Shown piece after piece: positions 10,473 to 23,674 of a DNA stretch of 64,000 bases. The stretch covers positions 53,234,196-53,298,195 of the forward strand of contig OX123196.2 of assembly GCA_944739405.2 (NCBI GenBank), written 5' to 3'. The notes beneath the pieces were generated by a model. It saw nothing but the letters and a program-made list of their open reading frames with translations, had not been told where the DNA came from and did not search any database. Position 1 is the first letter of the stretch; each line of letters opens with the position of its first letter. A program made the translations under genes and the position numbers. The DNA is from Euclidia mi. Its lineage: Eukaryota > Arthropoda > Insecta > Lepidoptera > Erebidae.

Positions 10473-11725
10473 TTAGTATTCATAATTAACAAGCGGCAAA
10501 TTGTGGTGAATAAAAACGAGATTCTCTGCATTTTTGGGTAACAGACGATTCCTCCTATTTTCATAAACAAGTCTTGCCTCTGAAAAAAGTCTTTCGCTAT
10601 AAACACTGCTACATGGTGAGGACAGATATATTTGGGCAAATTTGATCAATACTGGGAATTGATTAGCGTTTGCTGCCCACCATGCATAAGGGTCACTCTG
10701 TCGATCAACTCGGACCATTTTTAAGTAAAAGTCAAGCTCGTTGGCTATATTACTATTTGTCGTATCTTCGGTTTGACTATTATCTTGAGCAACTTCGTTA
10801 AAGCAATCCCAAAATGTTTCATGAACAACAGTTGCGCCATTGCCTGCCCTTCTTTTCATTGGAGGCGAATCACCTTCACTACTATTTGAATCCTCTTCGC
10901 TACAACTCATTTTTAGACCCTCCAGAAGCAGCTTTTGTCTAGCATTTTCTGTTTGTATTATCCCAAAAAAACTGGTTTTGAATCTGGGATCCAATAAAGT
11001 AGCCAGGAAATATTTTGGATCTTCATCAAGATGTTGAAAACGTTGCTCTATTTCAGTTTTCAGAGACATCAAAACATGCAACAAATTCGGTACTTCCCGC
11101 TCAGTTTCTTCTTTTTGTAGGTACCTCATGAACGTAGCCACGTGTGGTATGACTTCGGAAATGCATGACAAACCTGAGCTGGTAATTTTCGTTATTTCCT
11201 CGAAAGGTTTAAGAAGGCTGATACATTGCTCCATTAAGTTCCACTGACGAGGAGTCAAGTTACTTAGTTTATCGTGGTCGGCAATATATAAAGAAACAGC
11301 ACGTTTCTGCTGTAATAAACGCTCCTGTAAATAGTAGGTGGAGTTCCATCGTGTACTCACATCTTGCACCAACTGATGTTCCGGTAACTTCAGCTCCTTT
11401 TGAAGGGCCTTCAGTTTTTCTTGCGCTAGTCCTGAGTGATTGAAATGGGTTACAATACGCCTAGAAGCAGCCAACATCTCCATTAAATCAGGCTGACATT
11501 TAAGTGATTCAGTGATGACTCTTTGGAGCGAGTGAATAAAGCAGCGAGCAGAATCGTATTCAGCCAGCCGAACTCCTTTTACCATATTAGCCTCACTATC
11601 GTGCACAACAATGTGTATTTTATTTAGAGGAATGTTCCAGCGCGCGGCAATAACGTTCAATTCGTTCGCTATATTTTCACCAGTATGAGAACCTGAATTA
11701 ATCTCAGTGTAAGAATGGTATTGTT
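10473..11725 (-). pseudogene. hAT-superfamily transposase (ZBED-like), 5'-truncated
   Basis: An open frame of 395 codons from the first ATG (11660), extending in frame without ATG to a stop near 11726. hAT transposases are cut-and-paste DNA transposases with an RNase H-like fold. Visible blocks are 'GSHTGENIANEL' and 'VVHDSEANMVKG' (containing the second catalytic Asp), 'STRWNSTYYLQERLL', and the C-terminal dimerisation domain with 'DPYAWW' and 'SSPCSSVYSERLFSEA' (catalytic Glu), ending 'NRLLPKNAENLVFIHHN'. The BED zinc finger and first catalytic Asp should lie upstream but are not there. Family members are usually about 600-700 residues. The surviving frame has no internal stop, so the loss may be recent, or the ORF may be a domesticated fragment. 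Confidence 0.85.
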
Positions 11726-13165
11726 ACTCCGAACTTTCTTCGTATTTATTAATACCGTTATTAACACGTAGCTTTTCCATAACTAATCTAGAATTAACTA
11801 CTCCTGGTGTAACTTTGGAGTAAGAGAAGAATAAGCAATTTTTATTAATAAGACTGATTAAGTTTACGTTGAGGATTCGTGAGAAGCAAATCTAAGTATT
11901 TAACATAGATTTGCAGAAAAGTTAGCGACACAATTTATACCCAAGTAATAAAGTCAAAGTCAAAATCCTTTATTCATTTAAATCAAAAAGTGACACTTAT
12001 GAACGTCAAATTTAAATAATAATTACTGTATGCTTCAACATTTACATTTACTGCCACGTTCGCAAAGCAAGGGTGTAGAACCATGAGAAAGAACGGGCAA
12101 TAAAACTCACGGTCACTCTTTTTCATCGCCAGGTTTTGCATAATACATAACAATTTCAATTTTGTAAGGTGCTGCAACTGCTACACCTTCTATGTCATTT
12201 GTATATATTTACTCTACTTAATACTCAAGCATAATCTAGTAATTTTAATGTTCATTTAATTAATGAAGTTTAGAGGAAAATGTATCCTAAATAACTTGTT
12301 CTTCTATTTAAATCTATAATATGAAAAAAAAATATTATTAGAAACAAGAAAAAGTTTAGAGTTGAGTAGTTCTCAGCTTTGCAGACACTTGGTTCTAGCA
12401 TGAAGTTTTAATTACATTAAAATATCTTCAAGATCGATCCAGCATGCAAAAAATAGATGCGTTAGGAAAATTTAAACTACTTAATATGATGTTTGCAAAA
12501 GAACACACACAATAGGTCAAAGCAAGATAAATAAAATATTGTAATGACTATTGCCCATTTTAATGTCATGGGAGATATAGTTTAATAAAAAGGCTATAAT
12601 ACAATAAAGCCTACACACCACCCAACCACAGCTCGTCCTTCTAAACATATTTAAAAAGAAGAAAATTACGCTGATAATGTAATTACAGGTATTAACGACC
12701 CGTAAAACCCAATTATTATTATGAGACGTCGCCCATCCCTCTCTTGGCCTATCATCCTAATTCCAAGCCACATGTGCCAGCCAAATGACGATAAAATATG
12801 AGTGAACGTGCACTTTAATCACCGTAAACCACAGAACGCTTAACTCACTTTCAATCGATATGCGTCAAAATTCATAAATTCACCGGCAATTTGAAGCGGC
12901 ACGTTTTTGTTATAGGGAGACTGTAAACTTAGCTCACATCTACGCGAAAATAATCGCGCGTGTAAGGGAGGCTGTGGGATGCTTAGTGAGTTTGAACTTT
13001 GAACTCGTCGTTGTACTATAAAATTCAGCGCTAATCCTTACTATTAAATATTCATTATGTTAGCGATTCACTTCTCCTAAATGGATGAATCAAAATTGTT
13101 TTATTTATATTTTTCTACTTGAAAGATGACTTTTACGAGAGTAGTTATCTTGTTTTCTTGGACTA
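11726..13165. other. No gene recognised
   Basis: AT-rich DNA; a 64-codon minus-strand ORF at 11983-12177 has no support. Nothing else was recognised. Confidence 0.5.
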
Positions 13166-13415
13166 TAAGGGTTGAGCTACACCTATCAGCACCGCATCGC
13201 ACTTTTATATGCTTCTATCCTTTACTGTCACTTAGGACCGTCATTTACTAGGGCGAGAAAGAGAGAGGAAACACGATCGCCTTTTCGATTCCGCGGCGTG
13301 CTGAAGCGTTCCGTCTCTCTTTCTCGCTCTAGTAAATGACGGTCCTAAGTGACAGAAAAGGATAGAAGCATATAAAAGTGCGATGCGGTGCTGATAGGTG
13401 CAGCTCAACCCCTAC
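13166..13415. repeat. Fold-back (MITE-like) inverted repeat, about 250 bp
   Basis: Two arms of about 100 bp are near-perfect reverse complements: 13169-13275 ('gggttgagct', 'cagcaccgcatcgcac', 'ggaccgtcatttac') and 13311-13413 ('gtaaatgacggtcc', 'gtgcgatgcggtgctg', 'agctcaaccc'). A GC-rich spacer of about 35 bp separates them. I could not find a clean target duplication. ORF starts inside it, such as 13378, are incidental. Confidence 0.8.
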
Positions 13416-14284
13416 TTTAAGAATTCAAGAAAATCTGATTAGCAGCTTGCTCTTCTCTAAATATTGTATCAGTATGAGCGAAGTTGTCCATTCCTTGACC
13501 AGTTTTCCATTAAAAATGTTCGGCGGTTTCTATTTGCCAGAAACTACCAGTAACAGTTTTCTGCTGGAAAATGTGAATCACAACCGACATAACGGCGGTA
13601 GGTTTAATTTTGAAACGAATTCAATACAATAAAGTCTTGTAGTTGTGTTTCTACTATTTTGAACAAAATAATATAGTACTCAGTAATTGAGGAGGAGTAC
13701 ACATTAGGTATAATTTGCGGCATCCTAAATGTGGCGCAACTAAACAAAATCTGAACCATTCTTGCAAGTACACGGTACGACGTACTTTGAATTGTTGGCT
13801 GTAACATAATTATTTTGCATAAAATCAACAATATCTAAATTACCTATTGAAAATCTAAAAGCTTACTACAGGATATAGGAAATTCCAATATTGAGCAAGA
13901 TGTAGCAATCCGGTAGCTTTAGCAGGTGTGAATTGAGGCTTAAATAAATGTTTTTCAAGTATCTTCTGGCGAAACGGCGTTAGTAAGTTTCACGTGTGTG
14001 CCATTGAGTTTGATCGAAGTCGCTTTAAAATACATAAAATTTATCAAATATTTTGTAATATTTTTGAGTAGGTGTTTGCTTGAAAAAATGGATGATACGA
14101 ATTAGTCACCTGTAAAGTTATGTGTGCAGATACGAGTATGGTATATATATATCAAGCTGTCTTTATATCACAGGAGGATAGTTATATCGTACCGGTTAAG
14201 TGTCTCTGGTGCTTCTTTATAGTTTTATTAACAAACACGTATGGGAGAATGAGCAACAGGCAGAGGCAGGAGGAAGAAAGCTGA
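13416..14284. other. No gene recognised
   Basis: AT-rich; short ORFs on both strands without family resemblance. Confidence 0.5.
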
Positions 14285-14370
14285 AGCAAAGCTCATTGAC
14301 GTGCTATACGAGAGATTTACGTCCAGGAGTGGACAGATACAGGCTGATTATGAAAATGACGTATGGGAGA
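14285..14370 (+). repeat. Short LINE/SINE 3'-tail fragment
   Basis: 'tacgtccaggagtggacag' followed by 'tacaggctgatta' is a diverged form of the tail at 3290-3335 (AYVQQWTAIG LINE end). A 111-codon ORF across this segment (14200-14535) is therefore not considered a host gene. Confidence 0.5.
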
Positions 14371-17300
14371 AAATACATTATCTATGAGAATTGTCCCGAA
14401 CGTTTTGCTGTCATCTCTGTGGCAACTGCTGTGACGCTGCTGAAAATACGGGGCTGCACAGTGCACACTTTAACAACTGTCGAAACATGGTCTGGAACAG
14501 AAGGACTTGACGCGTCTCCTTCTGCGAAGCAGTAACGTTGAGTAAGGAGAGTACGTGAAGATCAAGGGCCGTCGTAGAGCTTATCCTGTGGAAGGCGAAC
14601 CATTGGACCGATTCTTATCTGATAAGTAATTTAGCACTATTTAACTAAATCAGAAATAGTTCATACTATTTATTTTCTGTAAATGGGCGGATTTTTTTAA
14701 AAGTGTACCTACCTAAGTTAAGATGAAGGTCCTCATTTTTTTTATTTGTTTTCAATATGTGTAGTTGAATTTTTATTGTCTATTAATTGAACTTTAAGAA
14801 AATGTATAGAATAATTAAAGATATACTACAAATTATTCAAAATATGTTATTGAAATTCTGTAATAGGATTTTGGGTTCCACTGAATAACGATTTATTATC
14901 TTACACAGTAAGTTCAATAAAACGGGTATAATGGTACTTAATATAATCATACTTTTGTCAAATCAGGTAGGTATTATTTAATTAAAATAATCAACATTTA
15001 TTTCGGACAGAGAAATTTTACCATAAAATAATTATAGATATGTTTATATCCTCTGACTAACTTTTTGATTAATCAGTAGTGTGTGTTTCTTTGTAGCCGA
15101 TTCCAATGGTCATTGATTACTATTTTGTTATATAATTTTAAAGTAAAACAAATATTTTGTCTTTATAACAATATTAAAATATCAAAAACTGAATACAAAA
15201 GTTATAATAACCCCTTAATTTTGAATTATTCTAAGAGGGGCAGTTACTCATTGGAATGTTGAAATTTGTCAGTGGAAAAGTAAGGGCTCTGGTTACAATG
15301 ATGGATTTTTTGCCAACTTTGATTGTTTTACCAACTCGATAGAAAAAATGTCAAACATTAGACTAAATCGCAAATTTAAACGTGTGCTGTTAAGTGATTT
15401 TGTAATGAATTTATTTCAAATAAAATGGAAAACATCATATTTTACAACTTAGTTATTATTTATTTTCTCCATAAAGAAAAACAATAAAAAAAATTGTACG
15501 TAGTTTTATCACTTACTGCAATCCTGCCGTAAGTGGAATGAAAAAAAGCACACACATACATGAACCTATATTTGGTTCTAAAATGTTTAAGATTTTGTTT
15601 TATTTGAAACTCGATGTGTTATTGAGAAAAAAAAAAATCTTACTATATTCATTGTCTGACAATGTTTCAAGCAAAACAAAAACAAATACAAGCACATCAA
15701 AAACAAGTAAATATGCAAATTCAATTCAGAACAGTTGCTAGTTTAATGATTTTGTGTCTATTTTAATAAAGCAATAAAATATTAAGTGATCTGACGGAAC
15801 ACTTTTCGTCGTGAATACAGCTTTAGCGTTCCACTGACTAACTCCACTGAGTAACATTTTCGACAAAATGAGTCAGTGGAATGTAACGAAAGTCCAACAA
15901 AAAATTTGTTTGCATTTTTATTTCCATGATTTGCCGTTATATCAAGGAAATAATGGCACAATTTATAACAATATTAACTAATTTAAATTAACTAATAGTT
16001 CGTAATATAATATTAACTAATAGTTCGTAAATTAAGTAGGAAACGAGTAAAAATTGTTAAATTGCCTTAAAAAGTGCCGCTAGGCCACTGGATGTATTTT
16101 ATGCTCACACTGAATGCGTCCTCAATGTAGCGGTTGTGCACGATGATAGAAAATTTGCTGTCTAGATGGCAGCAGTGAATCAGACAGCTTTGTAATATAG
16201 CCAGCGAAAAAATATATTTATAATTTAGTAATATTTTTTAAGACCACAACAATTTGCGTTACTCACGGGAAAGTTCCACCTGGTCAAATTTGCAAACTAT
16301 GATTTAAAAAATAATTTAAAATCAATTTGTTATTAATGAATTGTTGTATCTAAGTTTATCAGAAATATGTTATTTAAGCTGTCTAATAATGTGATTACAT
16401 CAATCTACATACTGATAATTAAATTGTTATTCTACTTTTTAAGTTACGATTTGACGAGGGGACATGACAAAAACCTACTTATTAGTCATTTAATTGCACG
16501 AAAAAGTTATAAAAAAACCAGAAACAATAAAAAAAAGAAATACAGAAATTTTACCAAACAAATGCTCAATCAAGACACGTTAAAAAAAATTTTGTTAATT
16601 ACAATGAAGTAATTAAAAAAAAAACATTAAACTTATGGGACATCATGAAAACCTATGTACACTTTTAAAAAAAGCCGCCCAAATACGTTTATTTTTATGA
16701 TATAATAAAGATATGTATATTTTCTTCTGGTTACTGTTATCGGTTACGGAATCGGTATGGCATCTCTAATGTGCTATTTTCAGGGATGCCATATAAAAGT
16801 GAACGGCGAACTGAAGCACCTTCAGTGTGATTCTGTAAGACTTCATTGTAAACTTCGAATCTGAATCCGCTGTGAGTTTCTTGATTGGCATTCTAAAAAC
16901 TCGGTTGATCATTTGAACCTACACTAGCGCTACTCTTGCGAGCGTGTTTGCGAGTTGAACTAAATTGACCTCGAGATTTTGACAGATAAGATGAGATGAC
17001 GTAAAAAGTGGCATTCTATAAGCTAATTCTCCCGTCAGTTCGACGCTCACAGACGCTACAGAATGGACGTGCAGTTCATGCTATAGGTTTTTCTAATGTA
17101 CAGAATTTAATGCAATTTTTACTTTCCAATTTTATTGAGAGCGACTGCGCTGTAAAAGTATTAACTTCAGTAATCACAACATTATGTTAAATTTTTCAGG
17201 CGTTCTTACACTTCTAACAATACGTACCCAAGTAATTTTTTTGAAAATTTTCTTTATTGACTGTCATAAAAGCTAGGTTTGCGTTATGGCTAGAAATATC

Positions 17301-18289
17301 ACGGAGAAGGGAAAATGTCGTGAATTGTTGATTAAATGTTCTTAAAGACATAATGTTATTTAATATCCGTTTGTCCTTCTTTACCTTGATAATGCGGTCC
17401 ACTACGGAGGTATTAAATTACAAATAAACAAGCTTCCCAAATACAAACATTCGTTATCTTGTTTTGTTTACACAGTAGTGGCTGCCACCATGGGAAACTA
17501 TAATTGAGTAATACTACTGCTAGACATACTAATAGATTACATGGTTGGCGTGGTGGTTTAACCCCTCTCGCGCCGTAAAAAATAAAAAATGGGCGGTAGT
17601 GCAGGCTGCTTTTCCTCTTGATCGAGCAACAGCTGACCGGCGTCATTATTTTACCTATACCTCAGTTAGTTTTAAACGTATCACAAAAATTATGACGGTT
17701 CTTGCATCCTTGAAATATGCTTTGAAAACTTATTATAGATATATAATGTATTTACTATATATTACCTTTTCTCTGCAGTTCGTTGAAATAAAACTTGAAA
17801 ACACGAAAAAATCCTTTTCAATAAAACTTTTAACACACACTATCTCACAAATATTTAGCATTTTAGCAATTATTCACAGCACTTTATATACCTTACCTAA
17901 TTAATTATTGAATTAAAGCAACAGTTAATATCAACTTCACTTATATTTTTATAAATCAACAAAACTTTAAACACATCACCGGAATACGAAACGGCCGCCA
18001 TAATCGCGCGAGAAACTGTGCCGGTTTAGATACACTTTCGTAAATATTAAAATCATTATTTTATTATTTTATTATTGTTTACTCATTAATTTGTGATAAA
18101 TAAGAAAGGTTATGAGTAATAGTACCGACTTTTAACTACCTAATCTTATAAAACTGAAATGCGAACGGGTGTATTTACAACTTGCCGCCATTTTTGATGA
18201 TGATATTTTGAAAATCGTTTTTCGTTATAATTTATACAATTATGATATCATAACTATATTTTATAGCAAACAAGATTAATTTCCGAGTA
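14371..18289. other. Long AT-rich region, no gene recognised
   Basis: Several low-complexity ORFs, such as a lysine/asparagine-rich one at 16367-16612 and another at 17545-17904, look like chance frames in AT-rich DNA. The motif 'ttccactga' recurs at 14876 and around 15830-15880, partly inverted, but the arms are too short to define an element. Confidence 0.45.
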
Positions 18290-18560
18290 TCTCTGTGGTC
18301 GGTCCCTCATGACTGAGGATCGTGGTCATCAGTGGATGTGGATGGTTTGCACCCGGTTTCGATGATCTGTTTCCACCGGTGCCTGTTCATCGCGTTTCGG
18401 GCGACAGAGCAAAACGTGGTTGATGATGGGCCTCTCACTTGATCGCTCCATCTGGTTGGGGACCGTCCCCAGCTCGTTTACCCTCCGTGTTCCCAACAAC
18501 GATCAGCTTTTCAAGACTCTCTTCACCCCTCCTCATTATGTGGCCAAAATAGGTCAATAG
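18290..18560 (-). pseudogene. LINE ORF2 3' end (RTE-like)
   Basis: Minus strand from 18558: 'LLTYFGHIMRRGEESLEKL', then 'VVGNTEGKRA', a Gly/Arg/Pro segment, and 'RNAMNRHRWKQII' before the stop. This is the typical C-terminal tail of RTE-type and related LINE ORF2 proteins. One frameshift near 18450 breaks it. Only the last 80 or so codons remain. Confidence 0.7.
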
Positions 18561-18935
18561 CCCTGCGTTTCCGAGTATAGTGAGATATAATACATATAGT
18601 GAAATTACGAGATTGCGACGCAACACGTTTTTCAAAGCAGAGCTGTCGTCACTCTAACGCGCACGAAGTCGAACTTGTTGTGGCAAACAATTTTCAGTCG
18701 TTATTTTTGCTAAAAACGTACATATACAAAAATGACAACCAATTACAATGCAGAATTAAAAAAAATATTCATACTTTGCAATAGTGGGGCATAATCTTAT
18801 TGATGGAATTATTTTAACGTCATTTCAAGTAGTTAAATATGGCGCTGTCGTTGCGGGACATACGTTTTCCCGCAAGCGCTGGACGGAACAAATTTTCCTG
18901 GGACATACGTATGTCCCGCCGGCGTTCCAGAGGTT
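18561..18935. other. No gene; short inverted motif
   Basis: 18852-18920 contains 'gcgggacatacgttttcccgc' and a second 'gggacatacgtatgtccc' palindrome. Nothing else was recognised. Confidence 0.45.
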
Positions 18936-18936
18936 A

Positions 18937-19130
18937 AGTGGCCGCCTCGCCGTTTGACACTGCGCCGAGTGCTGTGGGTTCGATTCCCACACGAGACAAC
19001 ACTATGTGTGATTCATAAATTGTTGTTTTAAGTCTGGGTGTTCATTGTGTCTGTTAGTTGTAGGTTTGTAAAGTCACCCACGACACAGCATTTAGACCTA
19101 GTGCGGAAGATCTCTTTAAAAAAAAACATA
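18937..19130 (+). repeat. tRNA-derived SINE (family B), head-truncated
   Basis: Starts at 'gtggccgcctcgccg', has the B box 'gggttcgattcccac', then the body 'aaattgttgttttaagtct' and the tail 'gacctagtgcgg' followed by A-rich sequence. It matches 32362-32575 block for block. Confidence 0.75.
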
Positions 19131-20082
19131 ATATAAACAAAGACATCGATAGCGGTTGCAGTATATTGTCGATCTAGTAACAGCACTAGCCTTAAAAGCA
19201 TTTATGAATCTAAAGGTAGTTGAAGAAATTGCGTACATTTAAAACGGCAAGAGAAAAACGTTCTTATTCCTTTTTATAATGTTTTAGTTGTTACAGAACC
19301 TATGTAAGATAATAATTTCAAGTTGGCGTTATTGAGTAATGAAGTACATATGTAATAATAATAATTATATAGTAATTTTAGTGACCAAGGAACGTGAGGC
19401 GACGAAAATATATTGTTCAGTAAAAACAAAACTAAGATATGAAATTCTATAACCTAGTCAGTATAACTGGATCAAAATTCGTAGTAAGGGTAACAAACGG
19501 CAACTAAGAAACGATAATTAAACATAAACAACCTTGTGATAATTGTATTTTCCTATACAAATAGTATTTAAACATCAAACAATGTTATTCCGCAGCAGTT
19601 TGAAGAGGACTTTATACGAAAGGGATTAAAAGAAAATAGTAGAGGAATAGGGTACTTATCGCCTTCTTTTGAGGTAAAAATAGATTGTTCCTTCGTGTTT
19701 CGCTATAAAGCGATGTCCCTCGGTAGAAAAATTTTACTTTTGTAAGGTAACCTCTTTGCTGCTTACTACAAATGTATTTAATACAAAATATCTTAATTGC
19801 TTTCCTTAATAGTAATGGAGTCCTTGCAGTCGGTATGCTGGTTATGCTTCTTATAGAATGTTTCGTGAGTATTGTCCGGCCAGAGTGAAATACGGGCGCG
19901 AGTGCATGCGCGGCGTGGGGAACTCAAACATATGAAACTCTATTGGAGTGTCCGCAGTGGGCAAGCGGGCGCAAAAGTGTTATCTCAAGACTGTGAAATG
20001 AAGTAAAATTCTATCTATTTATTAGATAAAAAGAAGACTATCGGATCATAACCAGATAAGCATTTACTTTTATCAGCTTGAC
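19131..20082. other. No gene recognised
   Basis: AT-rich, with a GC-richer patch at 19890-19960. Nothing else was recognised. Confidence 0.5.
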
Positions 20083-20159
20083 CGCGCACAAGTGACTATT
20101 CTCCCTTTTTCGAAATTCCGTAGACCGCGCACAAGTGACTATTTTCCCTTTTTGGTTAC
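20083..20159 (+). repeat. Short tandem duplication
   Basis: 'gaccgcgcacaagtgactat' followed by 't(c/t)tccctttt' occurs twice, about 44 bp apart. Confidence 0.8.
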
Positions 20160-21588
20160 AGCGCTATACTCGGTCTGAATTTACTGTTTCTTTCTATTAC
20201 GTGAGGTTTTAAATCCTTTGTCTCTGTTTTATTCAAATCATTGAATATTTCTTCATGCTAAAAATACGAAGCGAGTCTTAGAATTGTTAACCCGGAACGA
20301 AAAAATAATGTCCAATGCCACTATTTGTTTCGCGAGCTCCGTGATTACGTGCTAATCGTATGCGTGTAATTAAATATTTTTATTCTATGAATTATGTTTT
20401 TTTTATTTAAATCGGTGTAGATAGAACCCCTCTACAGTGAAAACTCATAAAATATGTATGTCATTGATTTACTTTTAAAATAATCCTGTTTAAAATACAC
20501 AAAGTGTGTTTTTCAACGATAGTCAATGTTCGCTGCTAAGTATAATAAATTAGAAACTAAATGTCAACAAAGAATTCATACGACTTGAACGAGTCATTTA
20601 TAAGGTTGAAGAAAAACATCACTTCAACTTACTCATGTTACCGACTTATCAACAATAAATGTTTATGTTAGCGCGCCCATCTGGCGAGCGGCGGCGCGAC
20701 ATTTTGTTTAGAACGTGAGCGGTCCAGCGAATTTGGCGAATTGGCGCTAGCGGTCAAGCGGATATACTAGTCTAATTATAAGCATTTTGATATTATAAAT
20801 TAGACAGAGTCAGTTCTAAGTATTTACATACTTATCACTAATCAGCGGGGAATAATCAGTTTATGAGAATGGGATAAATGTCAAGACATCGTTCCCCGGA
20901 AAGCACTTTAAGTCCCCCTAAGACTCCGAATGTCATTAATATCTTTGACTTTCGTTATGATTTTGAATATATTGATACTGGTCAAAGTCAAGGAATATCA
21001 CTATTCATTTGGGTTGTGGAGGTCAGACAACAGTCGCTCTGTAGAAAATCAAATATTCCGACATATCTGGTTGAGCTAGAAAGCGGATCCCGAAGTCCAA
21101 AGTGGAAGTTTTGGATGCAACCGGGAAACCCTAAGATGAAAGCATAAAGTCTCTCGTGAAACAGGATATTTTCGTATAACGTGTCTTTTTAAATAAAGAC
21201 CACGCCTTTAAATGCGAGGTATTGACGTTATTAGAAAAGCAAAATCAATATTGTCTCTTTAAAATATTGTTCCTTGAAAGCAACGCTAAAGTACGAGTAA
21301 AACAAATAAGTACAAAGAAAACTTTTCTCCATTTTAACGATTATACTACGGAAACATTAAATACTAATACTTATTAAAGCGATAAAGTTAAAAGCTCCAA
21401 TATCGTTGAGCTTTTAATAAATAAAGTATTAGGCTATTTTCTCACTCAGCAAATAAATATTTTCTGACTATGACTACCAGTCTACAGTCTGTTTTTATTT
21501 AATCTTTTAAGTGCTTGATGCTTATGCTATACTAGAGGATATCCGCAGCTACAACGGCAAATTTTATTTTAATCCATTGTTTTTGTGC
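20160..21588. other. No gene; GC-rich island and repeat relic
   Basis: A GC-rich patch at 20670-20765 ('ctggcgagcggcggcgcg') stands out in AT-rich DNA. An 89-codon ORF at 20878-21147 appears to lie in a dispersed repeat ('gtggaggtcagacaacagtcg'), so it is not called a gene. Confidence 0.4.
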
Positions 21589-21621
21589 ACCCTTGCGGTA
21601 CCTTCTTGGTACCGCAAGGGT
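21589..21621. repeat. Small perfect hairpin
   Basis: 'acccttgcggtacc', a five-base loop 'ttctt', then the exact reverse complement. Confidence 0.8.
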
Positions 21622-21754
21622 ACATACATATGCTTTATTCGAAATTTCAGGTTACTGCGCCTAATAGTTTCAGCAGTGCGTAGTCGGTCATTAAGTCAGT
21701 AGCGCAAGAATTTTTGTATGTACAGATACAGATTTCGCTCTGTGTTATGTAGCG

Positions 21755-22590
21755 TTTTTAGGGTTCCGTAGTCCACAAGGAACCCTTATAGTTTCTTTAT
21801 GTCCGTCCGTCTGTCCGTCCGCAGTCTGGCTCAAAGACGCCTGGTGCTAGAAAGCTGATATTTGACATGAATATAGACATAAGATATTGCAACAAAACTG
21901 TAGAATAAAATTTAGGAAAATATTTTTTTTAATGGTATCTCCCCTACATATATAGTGGGGTTGAATTTTTTTTTGGTTGAGTACCCCATCATGTTGGATA
22001 TCATTGGATAGGTTTTAAAAAAATATTATATATTATAGTTTGCTCAAATCATTTTTCGATCAAGTGATTGGTTTGTCAAATATCAAGCTTTGAAGTGAAA
22101 AAAATTGTTAGACTCAAGTGTCCCCCCCCTCTGCCGGCTAAACTATTAATTTGGAAGAGGTGAAAAAAATCACAAATGTAGTACATATAACGAATTTAAA
22201 AGGAAAACTATCACGGCTAAGTAGATATCACTAGTTTACGAGTAATCGTCGGTTAACTTATAAATACCTATTTCTGTGTGTTTACATTGGGCGCGCTGGC
22301 TTAATCTTAAAGATATACGTACTTTGGTATGTCATGTACTACGGTACTACGTATGTATAGTAGTAGTATATCTTGGAAACCACATTTTATATTTACAATA
22401 CATAACTGGATACATACCTAGTATTTTTTCTAAACAAAACTTAGGTTCTTATAATAGTGTTATTAAAATTATTTTTTCAGCAAAATAAACAGTCGGATCT
22501 GTTGTACATTAATACCCTTTGCAGCAAGTCATTATGAGCAACTACGGAACCCTACATTGCGCGTGTTCCGACACGCACTTGGCCGGTTTT
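21755..22590 (+). repeat. Dispersed repeat bounded by inverted 'GGGTTCCGTA'
   Basis: Begins 'tttttagggttccgtag' with 'gtccgtccgtctgtcc' inside, and ends 'ctacggaaccctac' then 'cacgcacttggccgg' and a T-run. The boundary motif is inverted at the two sides. Fragments recur at 2580-2690 and 29283-29350. No transposase reading frame was seen, so it is non-autonomous or old. Confidence 0.6.
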
Positions 22591-23152
22591 TTTATTAATA
22601 GTATCAGCTGCGAAAGTCACGTGATTGTCTAGAATTATTTAAAGCTTTGTATTTTCTTTATTATTTTACGAGTATATACATTGTCTAGAATATTGCCTGA
22701 TGAATTTAAATACAACATTATATACTATTCTAATTATAAAAGACTATGAAAGCCTTCACTTCAACAAAGTATTGAAAGCAGATTATATAGGTACACAGCA
22801 AACACTCAGCAACAATTTGTTTGCCTTATGCACCCGTTTGGCTCGTGTTCAATAAAGGAGATTAAGAGCTGAGTGCATCCGTAGTACATCCGCACACTAA
22901 GATCCGATAATACACGGATGTAGTTAATGTTTTGTCGGATAACATGCAGGTGATTTTGTTTGGTAATTTTATCATAATATGTTACATAATGGTGTTTTTA
23001 CAATGATTGCGTGATGTAATTTGTTATCTGATACTTAACTACTTTACTTTCTACAGTTTTTTGTAGTAATAGTTTAATTAGTGTATCATAATTTGTATGA
23101 AGCTTGTAGTGAAAATACTTTTACATAAATTACGTTTAGGATTTGCAATTTA

Positions 23153-23183
<31 letters not shown>

Positions 23184-23674
23184 ATTATTTTCAAATCCAA
23201 ATACATGTTTACCTTATGTTCATTATTAACTATACCCACTAGGTACTAATATGGCACTTAGAATATAAAAGATGGAGGCCAAGTTTCTCACTACTTGGCG
23301 ATATTTATGGCTAACTAAGACAATGGCATTTTCCATAATATTTTCCTTCGTTACGGTAATTACCACCTTCACACAACAGAAACACCTACAAACAGACCTG
23401 AAATATTCAAACATCCAACTTAATTATTAGGTAAATACACAGACAAGCCGCACTAACTTCGTAGAACGACCGATATACATATACCTACGTATAGTTTGAT
23501 AATTAAGACTGTGGGGACGTCGTGAATGGGTATAACAGTTTTAACAAGTGGCGTGTTGAAGACCACTGCACACAGTTAGGAAGTCTTTTCAATGTACTGT
23601 AGGGATTAGTTTGCAACTTGTATTGAATTGCGCGTATAGTATGTGCGTACGTTTTGTGTTTCTTGGATAAAGTC
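22591..23674. other. No gene; long poly-T tract
   Basis: About 27 T residues lie at 23157-23183, possibly the reverse-strand poly-A of an unrecognised retrocopy. No coding sequence was recognised. Confidence 0.5.

Noticed and set aside
14200..14535. A 111-codon plus-strand ORF.
   Set aside because: Contains a fragment of the shared LINE/SINE tail ('tccaggagtggacag') and has no family resemblance.
14876..15888. A possible 1-kb element with inverted 'ttccactga' ends.
   Set aside because: Matching arms are about ten bases, multiple copies of the motif lie in between, and no target duplication is seen.
23157..23183. The poly-T run as the tail of a processed pseudogene.
   Set aside because: No coding-like sequence is recognisable beside it on either strand.
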